Source: Silurus meridionalis
Taxonomy: Eukaryota; Chordata; Actinopteri; Siluriformes; Siluridae
Assembly: GCF_014805685.1 (NCBI RefSeq)
Contig: NC_060911.1
Span: forward strand, 6,359,212-6,423,211
Reading direction: 5' to 3'
DNA: 64,000 nucleotides
Shown: positions 47,387-58,488 of the stretch, one piece after another
Layout of the letters: every line of letters begins with the position of its first letter
How positions within the stretch are numbered: the stretch's first letter is position 1
The notes under the pieces: model-generated
Databases searched by the model: none
What the model saw: the letters and a program-made list of their open reading frames with translations, nothing else
Told to the model about the DNA's origin: nothing
Position numbers and translations under genes: made by a program

Positions 47387-47830
47387 GACTATATGGACCA
47401 AAGTATGGAGACACCCACATTTTTTGGCTTTATTTGGTTCCTCCCCAAACTGTTACTACAAATTTTAAAATACACAATTGTATAGGATGTCTTTGGATGC
47501 AGCAGCATTGCATTTTTCCATCATTTGTATTAAGTGTCCCAAACCTGTTCAAGCATGACAATGCCCCTGTGCACAAAGCCAGCGCTATAGAGATATGCTT
47601 TACATACAGTAGGTTGGAGCAGAAGATCTTGAATGGCCTGCTATAGAGCTCTGAAATCAAACCTACTGAACACCTTTGGGTTGAATTGGAACGCTGACTG
47701 CGCCTCTTCCCCCCCACCTACATCAGTGCATGACTTTACTATCACACTTGTGGCTGAATAAGCAAAAATCTCCACAAGCACTTTCCAAAATCTAGTGGAA
47801 CATCTTTCTAGAAGAGTGAAGGTTATTATA
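47387..47830 (+). pseudogene. Tc1-derived element with transposase C-terminal remnant
   Basis: Starts CTATATGGACCAAAGTATGG AGACACC. A broken frame reads HDNAPVHKA (second catalytic Asp), then PTEHLWVELERRLR (D-L-N-P-x-E-H-L-W region), then a remnant of L-P-R-R-V. It is the best-preserved of about nine fragments of this family here. Confidence 0.75.
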
Positions 47831-47834
47831 ACAG

Positions 47835-48613
47835 TAGGACTTATAATAGATTTGAAATGTTTAAAAATCATTCAAACCTTATGGTCATATATGGACTTGT
47901 TAGTTTTTGCTGCCTGAAAATGTCCATATGCAACTGATATGAGAATCAGCTCATGTCACTGTGATTGACAGCAGAGAGAAAGTATACTATTTTTCCCAAC
48001 CAGCGAGCAGGGAGCAATATTGTACCCTTGGCTCTCAAACAACAAATGCAGGATTTTAATTCGCAGTCTTCCGACAAATATCGTACCACATCGAACCCTC
48101 TTCGACCCAACAATTCAAAACTGGAAAGGACAAATGATCGACAAGTAACTGACTGATGATCAGGATGGTTCCTTATGTTGGCAGGTGCTATTCTGTAGAG
48201 CTTAATAGGAGCTGTGATAAATGGTTTCCTGTTAAAGCTCTTTTTCTCAGTTGATATTCTCATACCTAAAGAGCTACAATTATTACATGTGGGAAAAAAT
48301 AAAGCCTGTTTCCCAGGGTTTAGTCTGTAACCTAACTCTGTGGATCCAAAGCAGGTGCTCTCATTAAGTTTGTGTATGAGCGCTTTATGGAGACCAAATG
48401 TCACCATGACGATGAGAATCATACGAAGTGTTATTCAGAGATACGTGAATGGAAATACCCATAAAGGTGGTAGAACGTGTGTGTGTGTCTCTGTGTATGA
48501 GAAAGACAGAGCCTCCCAAGGGGGATATTAGAGCAAATAATGAACAGCAAACACACTCATCTGCTAAATGAGAGTAGCCTGCACAGGTGCAGAGTCGCAA
48601 TTACTTATGCAGA

Positions 48614-48615
<2 letters not shown>
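47835..48615. other. Unassigned stretch with a 158-codon minus-strand ORF
   Basis: The open frame 47946-48422 (minus) is long for this AT-rich DNA and not low-complexity, but I recognise no domain. The block ACCACATCGAACCCTCTTCG to ATCGACAAGTAACTG may be an interspersed repeat. Confidence 0.35.
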
Positions 48616-48685
<70 letters not shown>

Positions 48686-48690
48686 ACACA
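48616..48690. repeat. (CA)n microsatellite
   Basis: About 36 units. Confidence 0.97.
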
Positions 48691-48957
48691 AAGCAGGCAA
48701 GAAAATTTTCAAGAAACCTGCAGAGCAAAACTGGTAATAGCACAGATTATAAACACAATGATCGATCTCAAAACTCAGCTTGGCAATGTACTCGTGTTAA
48801 AGGGATGGCCAGATAGAGAGACAGAAAGAGTAATGAATGACAGATAGAAAAAGAGGAGCACAGACATACTGCCGTGCTTTAGCCTGTGTCTTGGATCAGT
48901 GTGAAGATTTCCCTAATTTTATTTATCAGGGTTCTTGTAATATCTCCCATTATTCAC

Positions 48958-48963
<6 letters not shown>

Positions 48964-48998
<35 letters not shown>

Positions 48999-49680
48999 AT
49001 AAGGGGGAGGAACAACAGAAAAAAAGAGAAGGAGCATGTGTGTGGAGAGGGTGAGAGCGATAAAAGAAAGGATTGTGATTAAGATGTAAGGAGAAACTAA
49101 ATAAATAAATCGAGTGACATGATGGAAAACAGAGGAAGAAGAAAGGAAAAGAGAGAAAGAAGAACTGATGGAATGATAGGAGGTGAGGACAAACACAGAT
49201 AGAAAACGAATCAAAACTGAGCTAGAGACAGAAGAAAAATATGAAAGAGCAAAATGAAAAGAAAGGGAGAGATAGAGGAACTTACTTAGTGTGGATGCAA
49301 AAGGTGAGAACCAAAATGGAAGAAAAGGATCAAATGAAAAGAAAACATAGATGGAAAGATCATTAGGACACGAGTGAGAGATCCCAACAAAATGGAGGAA
49401 CAAAGAGGAGAAATATAATGGTAAAATGAAAAACACATGAAGTTGGTAAATAGAAATAAAAAGAGTAAGTGAGAAACAAGATAAGTGGAAGGAAAGAGAA
49501 ATAAAAAATTGATGCAGAAAGAAGAACAGCGAAAGGATAGGGATAGAAAAGAAATCGAAAGGGAAAAAAAAGAAAAGGGCCAGAGAAAATGCAGGACAGG
49601 GAGAGAACATGCTAAAGGAAAAGAAAAAAAGAGATGGAATGAGAGAGGAAATGAAATAAATGATGCATTTGAATGAACTC
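48964..49680. repeat. Purine-rich tract beginning with (GA)n
   Basis: (GA)15 at 48964-48994, then about 690 bp of strongly purine-biased plus-strand DNA (GAAAGA, GGAAAAG, AGAGGA words). Its complement is open for 242 codons (48954-49682) with an F/S/L-rich composition, an artefact of the purine bias. Confidence 0.8.
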
Positions 49681-49740
49681 ATTTCAGAGTGATGGGAAGA
49701 GCGACTGAGATGTTCAATTATTCACACGGACATCATTTTG

Positions 49741-49756
49741 TGACCGACCGACCGAC

Positions 49757-49825
<69 letters not shown>
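49741..49825. repeat. (ACCG)4 and (CA)n microsatellite
   Basis: GACCGACCGACCGACC at 49742-49757 followed by about 32 CA units. Confidence 0.96.
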
Positions 49826-49829
<4 letters not shown>

Positions 49830-49971
49830 GTAAGGTAAAGAGCTATTAGTGCGTTTAACATTTCCATTAAAGTAATGTGCATGTTCTACCATTCACACAG
49901 ACACACACACATTTTATGAGTTCATAAGGCTTCATATCACTGACATAACCCTGATTTGATGTGTAACATAC

Positions 49972-50110
49972 ATTATATGGACAAAAGTATTGGGAGACCT
50001 GGCTTTTCTAGCCATAAATGATTCTTACCCAAATTGTAACCAAAAGGTTGGAGGATGTCTTTTGATGCGGAGGCATTAACATTTTCTCTTTAATGTTTAA
50101 TGTGTCAAGA
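49972..50110 (+). mobile_element. Tc1-derived repeat fragment
   Basis: TTATATGGACAAAAGTATTGGG, AAAGGTTGGAGGATGTCTTTTG: the 5' part of the same family as 47387. Confidence 0.55.
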
Positions 50111-50264
50111 AAAAATGTGATAAAAAACTTTACACCAAGAACCATGTTACTTGAGGGAGGGGTTTAGCCATCTTAAAACAATCTTCAATAGGCTTCATGT
50201 TAGAACATCTCCATGTTTGATGCTAGTGGCAACCTACTGGTAACTAATGGAATTGCAGGATCAT

Positions 50265-51085
50265 TATAAACTTTAGGAATACATTCTTTGCATACATCAA
50301 CCAACGATTTCAAATGTTATTCTGTAAATAAATAAGAGTGCAGTAGATAAAAATACACACCAAGTATTGGGGTGGTAGAGCATACTTTTTCTAATGTGCA
50401 CACAAAATATATTGATTGCAAATGTCTTGCTACCACCACTGTGCTTCTCTGTAGGGATGCTTTTATGCTGAGAGTACGCAACACTTTAAATGCACACAGA
50501 CAAACTCTATTTTTAAAATAATTATATGACTTTAATGGGGGGTAAATACTATATAATCCACTGGTTGGCCTTGTGGGCAAAATACAAAATATTCACAAAA
50601 TTATGCTACACCCTCTGGATATTAGGTGAAAATCTTAGAGTTGCAGTGTAAAGAATGTATGAAGCAAATTTTGTAGAGCTGTAACGTAAAAGAGGTCAGC
50701 TAGGCTTTGCAAAATTGTTTTTAACATATTCTGTTTATAAATGTATTACTTACTATGCAGACCTTGACTCAATGTGATTTTGGGATTTAAGTAGAATTAC
50801 TGTGAAATACCAGGAAAATAATAGCAAGTGAAAAAAATAACTATTTGATTCACTCTCACCTGTGTACTACAGAGTAACCAGAGACTTTTTTCCCCTACTT
50901 TGTAATTCTTGGTAGCAAGACTCAGGATTTTCATTCATGAGCAGTAGTTCCAACTTCTTTTTTGGCCTTGATTCAAGTTTGCACTTTTCTGAGATCCAGA
51001 ACTTGTTGGACTGGTTGTAACCAAAAGGTGAATTTTCTATGAACAAATTATTATTAAATCTAAAATTAGCTATTAATAAATTAAC
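50265..51085. other. Unassigned stretch
   Basis: No gene recognised. Confidence 0.45.
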
Positions 51086-51107
51086 ATAAAAGTTGACTTA
51101 CGTTTAA

Positions 51108-51965
51108 TACAGTGCATTCGTGAAAGTATTCACAGCGCTTGAACCACCATTGACACCAATTACAGCCTCTTTTTGAGAATGATGCTACAAGCTTGACACA
51201 CACACGCTCGTCTTTGCAGAAACTCTGAAAGCTCGATCAGGTTGGCTGGGGAGCGTCAATGCACAGCAATCCTCAGATCTCTTCAGAGATGTTCAATCTA
51301 GTTTAAAACATGATGCTTGACATTCATGCCAAAGAGTTCAATCTTGGTTTTTCATGGTCTAAGTTCTTTAGGTGCCTTTTGATAAACTCCAGGTGGGCTG
51401 TCATATGCCTTTTACTGAGGAGTGGCTTCCGTCTGGCCACTTTACCATACAGGCCTGATTGGTGAAGTGCTGCAGAGATTGTTGTTCTTCTGGAAGGTTC
51501 CCCTCTCTCCACAGAGAAATGCTAGAGCTCTTTCAGAGTGATCACTGGGTTCTTGGTCACCACCCTGACTAAGGCCCTTCTCCCCCAAGTGTTCAGTTTG
51601 GCCGGGTGGCCCGCTCTAGGAAGTGTCCTGGTGGTTTAAATTTTCTACCATTTATGGTTGATAGAGGCCACTGTTCTCAATGGGACCTTCAAAGCTGCAG
51701 AATTTTTCTGTACCTTCCCCAGATCTGTGCCTTGATATAATCCTGTCTCGGAGGTCCACAGACAATTTCTTGGACTTTATGGCTTGGTTTGTGCTCTGAC
51801 ATGCACTGTTAACTGTGGGACCCCATATAGACAGGTGTGTTCCTTTCCAGAACATGTCCAATCAAATAAATTTACCACAGGTGGACTCTAATCAAGTTAA
51901 AAACACCTCATTTTGGAATAAAAATGTAACATACAAAATGTGGAAAAAGTAAATGCACTGTGTAC
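51108..51965 (-). mobile_element. Internally deleted Tc1-like transposon
   Basis: The ends TACAGTGCATTCGTGAAAGT and AAAAAGTAAATGCACTGTGTAC are related inverted termini. The minus strand carries the N-terminal helix-turn-helix remnant KKLSVDLRDRIISRHRSGEG (51690-51770). The next domain follows, with RRTTISAALHQSGLYGKVA and RRKPLLSKRHMTAH (51390-51500). Between about 51298 and 51345 the catalytic core is deleted, and what follows is the C-terminal region. It could not supply transposase. Confidence 0.8.
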
Positions 51966-52204
51966 TTTTGTCCATGAATATCTATGAAATTATTTCCAAT
52001 AGTCGATATTCTTAATTTCAAGGCCTGCAGAAACCAACAACGTGGGTTCTTGTTAGATTCAGATCCATATTGCTTTAAGCTGTTGCTTTAACCAATCAGT
52101 CAGCGATTTGGCCACTCCAAAGCCCTTTATAAGGCATCCAAACACATGGATGGTCAGAGATTATACTACTGCAACCTGCACTTGTAGCAAATTGCACAAA
52201 GTAA

Positions 52205-52350
52205 ACAATATATTCATGTGGATTTAATAGCTGTTCTTTCACTCCACAATGACTGACAGAGAGGAAGAAATTAATTTGGTTGCAGCTACACTTACAAGGA
52301 CATTTACAAGACAGAGCTTTAAAGAAAAACTGTGAGAAAAGGTCAGCCAA
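52205..52350 (+). pseudogene. hAT-type transposase start fragment
   Basis: ATGACTGACAGAGAGGAAGA encodes MTDREEEINLVAATLTRTFT, then RQSFKEKL and a stop. It matches in layout the hAT/TTF start at 10190 and the leader at 44095. Confidence 0.55.
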
Positions 52351-52639
52351 AACAGTTCAAAACAGTTGTTAAGCTTTTTTTTATGAACCATTTATACTTT
52401 GGTTTTCTTTCCCAAAAAACATATAATTTTGCCTTTATTTCAAATCCCTAGAAAAACCGAAATGCACAGAAAAAATGCACAAAAACGCATTAACATGCAG
52501 AGAAAAAACAGGGGTCATTTATTAAGGTTAATATTGATGTTTCTGCTATGCTATGATTATTTTAGATGAGCTTTGGCCTAGAGAGGATGGTGGTGTTTCT
52601 AGATCATGTTTATATATGGCTTCTTCTTTGTATGATATA

Positions 52640-53300
52640 GCTTTAACTTGCATTTTTGGATAGCACTGCAAACGGTGTTTAACGACAGACAGTGATTTTT
52701 AAAAGTATTTCTGAGCCCACGTTGTGATCTCACCACAGAGTCATGCCCATTTTTAATGCAGTGCTGCCTGAGTGCTCAAAGATTACAGTCCTCCAATATT
52801 GTGTTCCCTTGTGCACAGAAACTTCTACAGATTGTCAGAATTTTTTGATATTATGTACTGTAGATGATTTATTTGAAGTCTTTGCGATTGAATGCTGAGG
52901 AACATTATTCTGAAATCTTTTGACAATTTTTAGACGTAGTTTTTCACACATTGGTGAAACTCTGCCCATCTTTACTTCTGAGAGACTCTGACTCTCTAAG
53001 ATGCTCTTTTTATACCCAATCTTCTTAAGCCCTGTTGCCAATTAAACTAATTAGTTGCAAAATGCTCTTCCAGCTCTTTCCAGTTAGTACCACTTTCTTT
53101 TTTCAGACTTTTGTTGCCTCTGTCACAACCTTTTTTAGACATATTGCTGCCATCTATTTTAAAATTAGCTTATTTTTTCTCAGTTTTATCATTTGATTTG
53201 TTTTCTATGTTTTTTTTGTGAATAAAATATAGGTTTATGAGATTTCCAAAGCATTTTATTTTGTTTTAATTTATATTTTTACATTTCCACAGTGTCCCAA
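52640..53300 (-). repeat. Fish DNA-transposon-derived repeat with HTH-like fragment
   Basis: Minus-strand peptide PMCEKLRLKIVKRFQNNVPQ then STVHNIKKF (52840-52950). Flanking DNA matches a common fish repeat: TTAATGCAGTGCTGCCTGAGTGCTC, TTTTATACCCAATC, CCTGTTGCCAATTAA and an end like ATTTCCACAGTGTCCCA. Family name not certain. Confidence 0.5.
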
Positions 53301-53315
53301 TAGACACACACACAC

Positions 53316-53530
53316 TATATGGACAAATGTATTGGGGCATCTGTCTTTTTCAAACATATGTGTTTTTCCCCAAACTGATACCATAAAGTTGGAGGCACAC
53401 AATTGTACAGGATGCCTTTAGATGTGGTAGCATGGATTATTTTCTGCACTTTAACAAGGAGACCCAAACCTGTTCCAGCATGACAATGCCCCTGTGCACA
53501 AAGCCAGCTCTATAAATAAATAGAAAATAT
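53316..53530 (+). mobile_element. Tc1-derived repeat fragment
   Basis: CTATATGGACAAATGTATTGGGG, CAAACCTGTTCCAGCATGAC AATGCCCCTGTGCACAAAGC: the same family as 47387, truncated before the C-terminal region. Confidence 0.65.
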
Positions 53531-54442
53531 ACAGTGTGTGCATTTGCTAGCAGTAGGTTTAAAGATCTACTGTATGCAATAGTGTGTGCTGCAATTGCAT
53601 AACCTTTATCTGTGTCACAGAAACTTGTCTGTAACCAGTTCTTTTTCTTCTTCAGGAGAGTTTTATCATCAATTCCTCAGAAGACTCAGTGCAAATGTAT
53701 GTATGCTGCATTGAAATGTTTATAGAAAGAATCTGAATGACTTGCACATTCACTGCTGTCAAGACTTTTTTTTAGAGAGTTTACTGTGTTACTGTGTGAT
53801 TTCACTGGAAGTTGTTTTCCAAAATTTTTTTAGAAAGATATTACATTTTTTTTCTGGTCCAGGTTCCAATTTTACTGTGGTGTTACAGTGCCATTATATG
53901 AGACGCCATATTTTGAGGAAACCATATTGTGATATTTTTGTGTCTGTGTTTTATTAAGATGATTCATTGCCATACTGATAATTGAAATTATTTGACTGCA
54001 TACTCAGGCTACTGTAACTCAAATAACCACTCTTTACGTGTAAAAAACAGAAAAGCAAATCTTTCTTAAGGTGGCCGTTCTACAACATAGAATCACATCA
54101 GGTCCCACTAATTTCAGATGATAACAGGAATTTAAAGATTTAGTAAGCACAGGGTTTGTATTATATTAAGCAAATTAATATAACGAATAACAAATATTAT
54201 GATCAGAACTCAGGAAAATCGATAAACTACTTTGTGTCAGTAGTTTGGGGCAGTGGTGGCAGTGGTGTACTGGTGTGGTTGTAATGGTTTTTTAGTTCTT
54301 GTATATTTTTTGCAAGCAGTATGGAAAAAGCTTAAGAAAATCACATATAAATACTTTTTAAAAATTGGTTGTGTGATATTTTGCATTAAATTGTGCAGCA
54401 AAGTCAGAAATTCCGTTTCAATCAGGAAAAAGAAAACCAATG

Positions 54443-54618
54443 ATTTACATTTGCGGCATTTGGCAGACACCCTTATCCAGAGCGACTTACAACTGAGCAG
54501 GGGAGGGTTTTAGGGCTTTGCTCAAGGGCCCAGCAGTGGCAGCTTGGTGGTGGTGGGATTTGAACCTGTGATCTTCTGATCCAAAGCCCAATGCCTTAAC
54601 CACTGAGTTACCACCTCC
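54443..54618 (-). mobile_element. tRNA-derived SINE
   Basis: Minus strand: GGAGGTGGTAACTCAGTGGT TAAGGCATTGG (A box), AGGTTCAAATCCC (B box), CACTGCTGGGCCCTTGAGCA and the tail GCGACTTACA/CATTTGGCAGACACCC on the plus strand. Full length and better preserved than 21729-21888. Confidence 0.8.
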
Positions 54619-54852
54619 TGTGGTGGTATGGGAATGGGCACCTCCAATGATGCTTGGGAAGAGCTTTTATAGCTAGATTGGTAGTGATTAGCTAACTAAT
54701 GCTAAGCCCAGTTACCTAGCAACTGTGTTCTCATGTCTTTAACCACATCAATGATGTGTATTGTTTATCTTCTTGCCTTCTCCATGTACAAAGCACAATT
54801 TTAAGAGTGACTTTCGAACAACCTTCAAATTATTTTATAGTTTTGATGTAAT

Positions 54853-54856
<4 letters not shown>

Positions 54857-54916
<60 letters not shown>
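54857..54916. repeat. (CT)n microsatellite
   Basis: About 29 units, followed at 54970-55150 by a purine-rich stretch on the same strand. Confidence 0.97.
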
Positions 54917-54919
<3 letters not shown>

Positions 54920-55621
54920 CTCTCACACACACATTAGAACTGAAAACCTAGATCAAGCATCATTACAGTTAAATATATTAGCAATGCAAAAGAACAGAAA
55001 TATCAAAGTGAAATGAAAAAGAAAGAGAAATACTACATGAGAGACAAAAAACACTCCAAACAAGGAAAAGTAATTGATAATGAGAAATGTAAGAGGACAT
55101 AGTAAAAAGAAAGAAAGCTAGAGAGAGCAAGGGGCGAGAAGAAGAAATGAGCGACACGCTGTCTTCCTTTCTGAGCAAACTAAAGGTGAGATGTGTGAAA
55201 TGAAACTCCCTACGGCTCAGAGCTATGTGTGCAAATGTTTAATCGGCTGTTCGTGCACAGAGCAATCTGTCGTACAAACACATCAGGGCTTCGTCAAGAA
55301 CACACGCACCCCCAGATCCGATCAGGTGTGTGTGTGTTGTCGAGAAGTGCACTGTGCAAGAACTAATGGCGTGCATGAATTCATACTTTGTGTGTGTTTA
55401 CTGCGTGGGGGGTTGCGGGTTTGTGTAAAAGTCAAATTTGAACTGTGAAGTTCTGATTATATTGATTACTTAGGTAAATACTTTGCAGCCATAAAGCATT
55501 ATAACCAATAACCAACCTCTTTGAAAAATCTGTAACTGAATATTGACTACAACTACTTTACAAATGACCGTGAAATGTGACTTACCACCTTGTAAACATT
55601 GAGAAATGCTCCTACATATGT

Positions 55622-55905
55622 ACACTATATGGACAGACGTATTGAGGCACCTAGATTTTAAAGACACACAATTTTTTAGGATTAGTTTTTGGATGTATTA
55701 GCATTACATTTTCCCTTTACTTGAACTAGGAGACCCAAACCTGTGTCAGCATGACAATTCCCCTGTGCATATAGCCTGCTTCATGCACATATGGTTTACA
55801 TGGTTTGCAGTGTATATCAATGAGCAAAAATCTTCACTAGCGCATTCTAAAAATCTTTTAGAGCATCTTCCCAGAAGAGTAAAGATTATTATATCAGTGA
55901 ATGGG
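55622..55905 (+). mobile_element. Tc1-derived repeat fragment
   Basis: ACTATATGGACAGACGTATT GAGGCACC and CAGCATGACAATTCCCCTGTGC, then the C-terminal region CTTCCCAGAAGAGTAAAG; coding lost. Confidence 0.6.
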
Positions 55906-55909
55906 GACT

Positions 55910-56210
55910 AAATGTGGAATGGGATTTTATAACACAGGCATATTTACGAACCATGAGTAGATGAAGCGGAAGTACTCTTACCATAACAAAAGTTTGATTT
56001 TTAAGGATTTTTTCAAGAAATCCAAGAGAATTCTTATTATCAATTTTGTTATAGTGGCTATGAATCTATTAATTCTGTATTTTAATATCCATATTTTTTT
56101 AATCAGTATTGACTTCCCTAATATGCCTTTTCTCCCCTTTGTTTCTTCTTCTTTCTTTGGGTTTGGAAAGGCTGGAAAATATTTTAAATGTATGAATAAG
56201 ACTCTAAAAA
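55910..56210. other. Unassigned stretch
   Basis: An ORF of 84 codons at 55961-56215 has no recognisable motif and runs into the AAT repeat. Confidence 0.4.
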
Positions 56211-56211
56211 C

Positions 56212-56274
<63 letters not shown>

Positions 56275-56275
56275 C

Positions 56276-56306
<31 letters not shown>

Positions 56307-56392
56307 GATAATAATAATAATTATCATTATTATTATTATTATTATTATCATTATTATTACAATAATAATAATGCTAATAATAATAATAATGC

Positions 56393-56443
<51 letters not shown>

Positions 56444-56445
56444 TG
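56212..56445. repeat. (AAT)n / (ATT)n compound repeat with inverted segments
   Basis: AAT units, interrupted by GCT and CTG, flip to ATT at about 56320-56360 and again at 56430-56445, so long self-complementary arms exist. Confidence 0.95.
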
Positions 56446-57091
56446 TTATAATATAATATATAATATTAAATTTTCTGTGCTAGAAGACCTACTGACTGTG
56501 GACACTCCTTCCCTACATTTTAAATAAATATCTCCTTACAGAAAATGTTAAAAGTTTTCTTTGTTGACTAACAACACACTTTTTTATTGTTTATTATTAG
56601 ACTCCATTATTATTAGACTATATTAGAGCAACCAGAGCTACTGTCAGAGCTGCTGTTATACAACACAACAAACCAACACTTTCCAACCAATTACATTAAA
56701 AACCTCAGCAGTGGTTTAATAAGAGGGCAATTTTACACTCACCATACACACAAATTACACACATTTTTTCTTAGGTCATCTACATGTATTCTGTGTTACA
56801 TTATTTTAATTTGAAAGAGTTTCTATGGTTCATCTGTGAATTCTAATTTTGCATGTTTAATGCTCATGAAAAACAATATTTTATTTGGTAAATAAAGTTT
56901 GTAAATTTTTTTGTTTACTAAATTAACAATTCTTTTTTTTTTTTTTGAACAAAGAATATTATTAATGTGCACACTATTCACATTGAATGGTTTGATTAAG
57001 ATTTGTGATCAGACATTTTACAAAGTGCTGCTAAAAGGAGTGTCAGTAGAAAGGAGTGTTTAAAAAAACCAAAGAAACTTAAATAAGAAAA

Positions 57092-57312
57092 TGTCTCTAG
57101 GTTACGAATGTAACCCTAGTTCCCTTCTGGAGCTCGAGCTGCGTCGTAACGCTTTGGGAACACCCCTGCATTACGACGCAGCTCGAGTTCCTGAAGGGGA
57201 ACGTCTCTGGGTTACGAACGTAACCCTAGTTCCCTGAGGGAACTCAAGCTGCTTGGTAACGCATGGGCATTCCCAAAGCGTTACGACGCAGCTCGAGCTC
57301 CAGAAGGGGAAC
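57092..57312. repeat. Tandem pair of palindromic units related to a DIRS terminal repeat
   Basis: Two units of about 110 bp start at 57093 (GTCTCTAGGTTACGA) and 57203 (GTCTCTGGGTTACGA). Each continues GTAACCCTAGTTCCC, then a GAGCTGCGTCGTAACGC-type arm, then the inverted arm (GTTACGACGCAGCTCGAG). Outermost arms 57119-57160 and 57269-57312 are complementary apart from about one base. The same series occurs at the DIRS 3' end (16429-16495, inverted). Confidence 0.82.
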
Positions 57313-57636
57313 TATGGATTAACTCTAAAATAAAAAAAAAAAAAAGATATTGCACTATGGTTCATTGTCAAATGCATGTAGAATGTCAAATTGCAAAAAA
57401 TGAGAATGTTGACAGAATATGAAGACAGTTGATGATACATTTTTGGCAATATTTTTCATTCTGATAGCAAAAGCAACTTACGTATTGGCTAAGCCTTAAT
57501 TAGCAGGAATTAAACATACAGGAAAGTTAAAAACCATAATCAAATATTCCTATTCAGGTCTGTTTCTGTTAATACATATTTCTAGTCATAGTCTAAAACT
57601 TAAAGTTGGCTGCATCCTCAGAACCATTTCTTTTCA

Positions 57637-57642
57637 TTTATT
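57637..57642 (-). promoter_or_regulatory. Candidate polyadenylation signal of the ABCA gene
   Basis: The plus strand reads TTTATT, which is AATAAA on the minus strand, 222 bases beyond the stop codon of the last ABCA exon. It is the first plausible hexamer I noticed in that direction; AT-rich DNA produces such matches by chance. Confidence 0.3.
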
Positions 57643-57863
57643 TGTGCAGTTTAAAAATAAAACAAATGCAATGTAAAAATAAAAAGATTAAAAGTGATAA
57701 AAAATATACGTTATATAGATATATTCTTATCAAAATTCCTGAGAGCTTCTATTAAAAATATTTGTATTTAATCTTACAGTAGAAAAGTAGGCTTATTCTC
57801 TATGCCTCTTAACCTGCGTCTGAGACACTATTCAGTACTCAGTTGCTATTCATCGTGTGTGTA

Positions 57864-57968
57864 TCAGTGTGTGTGTTTATGCATTGGTATTTCATCACTC
57901 AGATCTACAGGATTCTCGTACACACCTTCTTCAGCATCGTGCTGCTGTCTTGCAAAATTCACAAACAC
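57864..57968 (-). CDS. abca: ABC transporter subfamily A, last coding exon with stop codon
   Basis: This is the terminal coding exon of the gene whose penultimate exon is at 59439-59682. It begins directly after a CCTCCCAG acceptor and reads VFVNFARQQ..., then YENPVDLSDEIPMHKHTH and a TGA stop, 34 residues in all. VFVNFA followed by a K/R-x-Q motif is the hallmark start of the last exon in ABCA1/ABCA4-type transporters, and it joins in phase 0 to TTLDQ of the previous exon across an intron of 1470 bp (57969-59438). The acidic tail is shorter than that of human ABCA1 and lacks the ESYV-type PDZ-binding end known there, so an ABCA7- or ABCA4-like paralog is possible. The FARQQ start resembles the FAKQQ of ABCA4, while the preceding exon looks more like ABCA1. 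A candidate AATAAA follows about 220 bases after the stop. Confidence 0.88.
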   Translation of the reverse strand: MFVNFARQQHDAEEGVYENPVDLSDEIPMHKHTH

Positions 57969-58038
57969 CTGGGAGGGATACAGAAAAGAAAACACTTTTA
58001 GATAATGTGTATCACTTGTAAAAAAAAAGCATAATCAG

Positions 58039-58040
<2 letters not shown>

Positions 58041-58077
<37 letters not shown>
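58041..58077. repeat. (GT)n microsatellite in the last ABCA intron
   Basis: About 18 units. Confidence 0.96.
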
Positions 58078-58078
<1 letters not shown>

Positions 58079-58184
58079 TTGTGAGTGACATGTCTCTAAG
58101 ACATTCAGATTAATGAGCGTGTGGATTTTGTGCTGTTTATTAGGTAAGCGCTGAGGCAGAACAGACAATTAACCTCTACAGTCT

Positions 58185-58189
<5 letters not shown>

Positions 58190-58242
<53 letters not shown>
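58190..58242. repeat. (CA)n microsatellite in the last ABCA intron
   Basis: About 26 units. Confidence 0.96.
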
Positions 58243-58246
<4 letters not shown>

Positions 58247-58394
58247 CAGTTTTCTATTGTAATTTTTGTCCTGTAAATCTTAAAAATCAGTAGGAGCTAG
58301 CGCTAATGGTGTATGTGCACGTTATCTTTATTTTCCTCAGATGAGAGGATAAGTGACCTTTTACATATCGTTCTCTCTTTCTCTCTCTACCCCA

Positions 58395-58398
<4 letters not shown>

Positions 58399-58484
<86 letters not shown>
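58399..58484. repeat. (CT)n microsatellite in the last ABCA intron
   Basis: About 42 units; the minus strand of the gene therefore carries a long GA run in the transcript. Confidence 0.97.

Positions 58485-58488
<4 letters not shown>

Noticed and set aside
48954..49682. 242-codon minus-strand ORF, the longest in the window
   Set aside because: It is the complement of a purine-rich tract; the F/S/L-rich composition follows from base bias and there is no domain or splice context.
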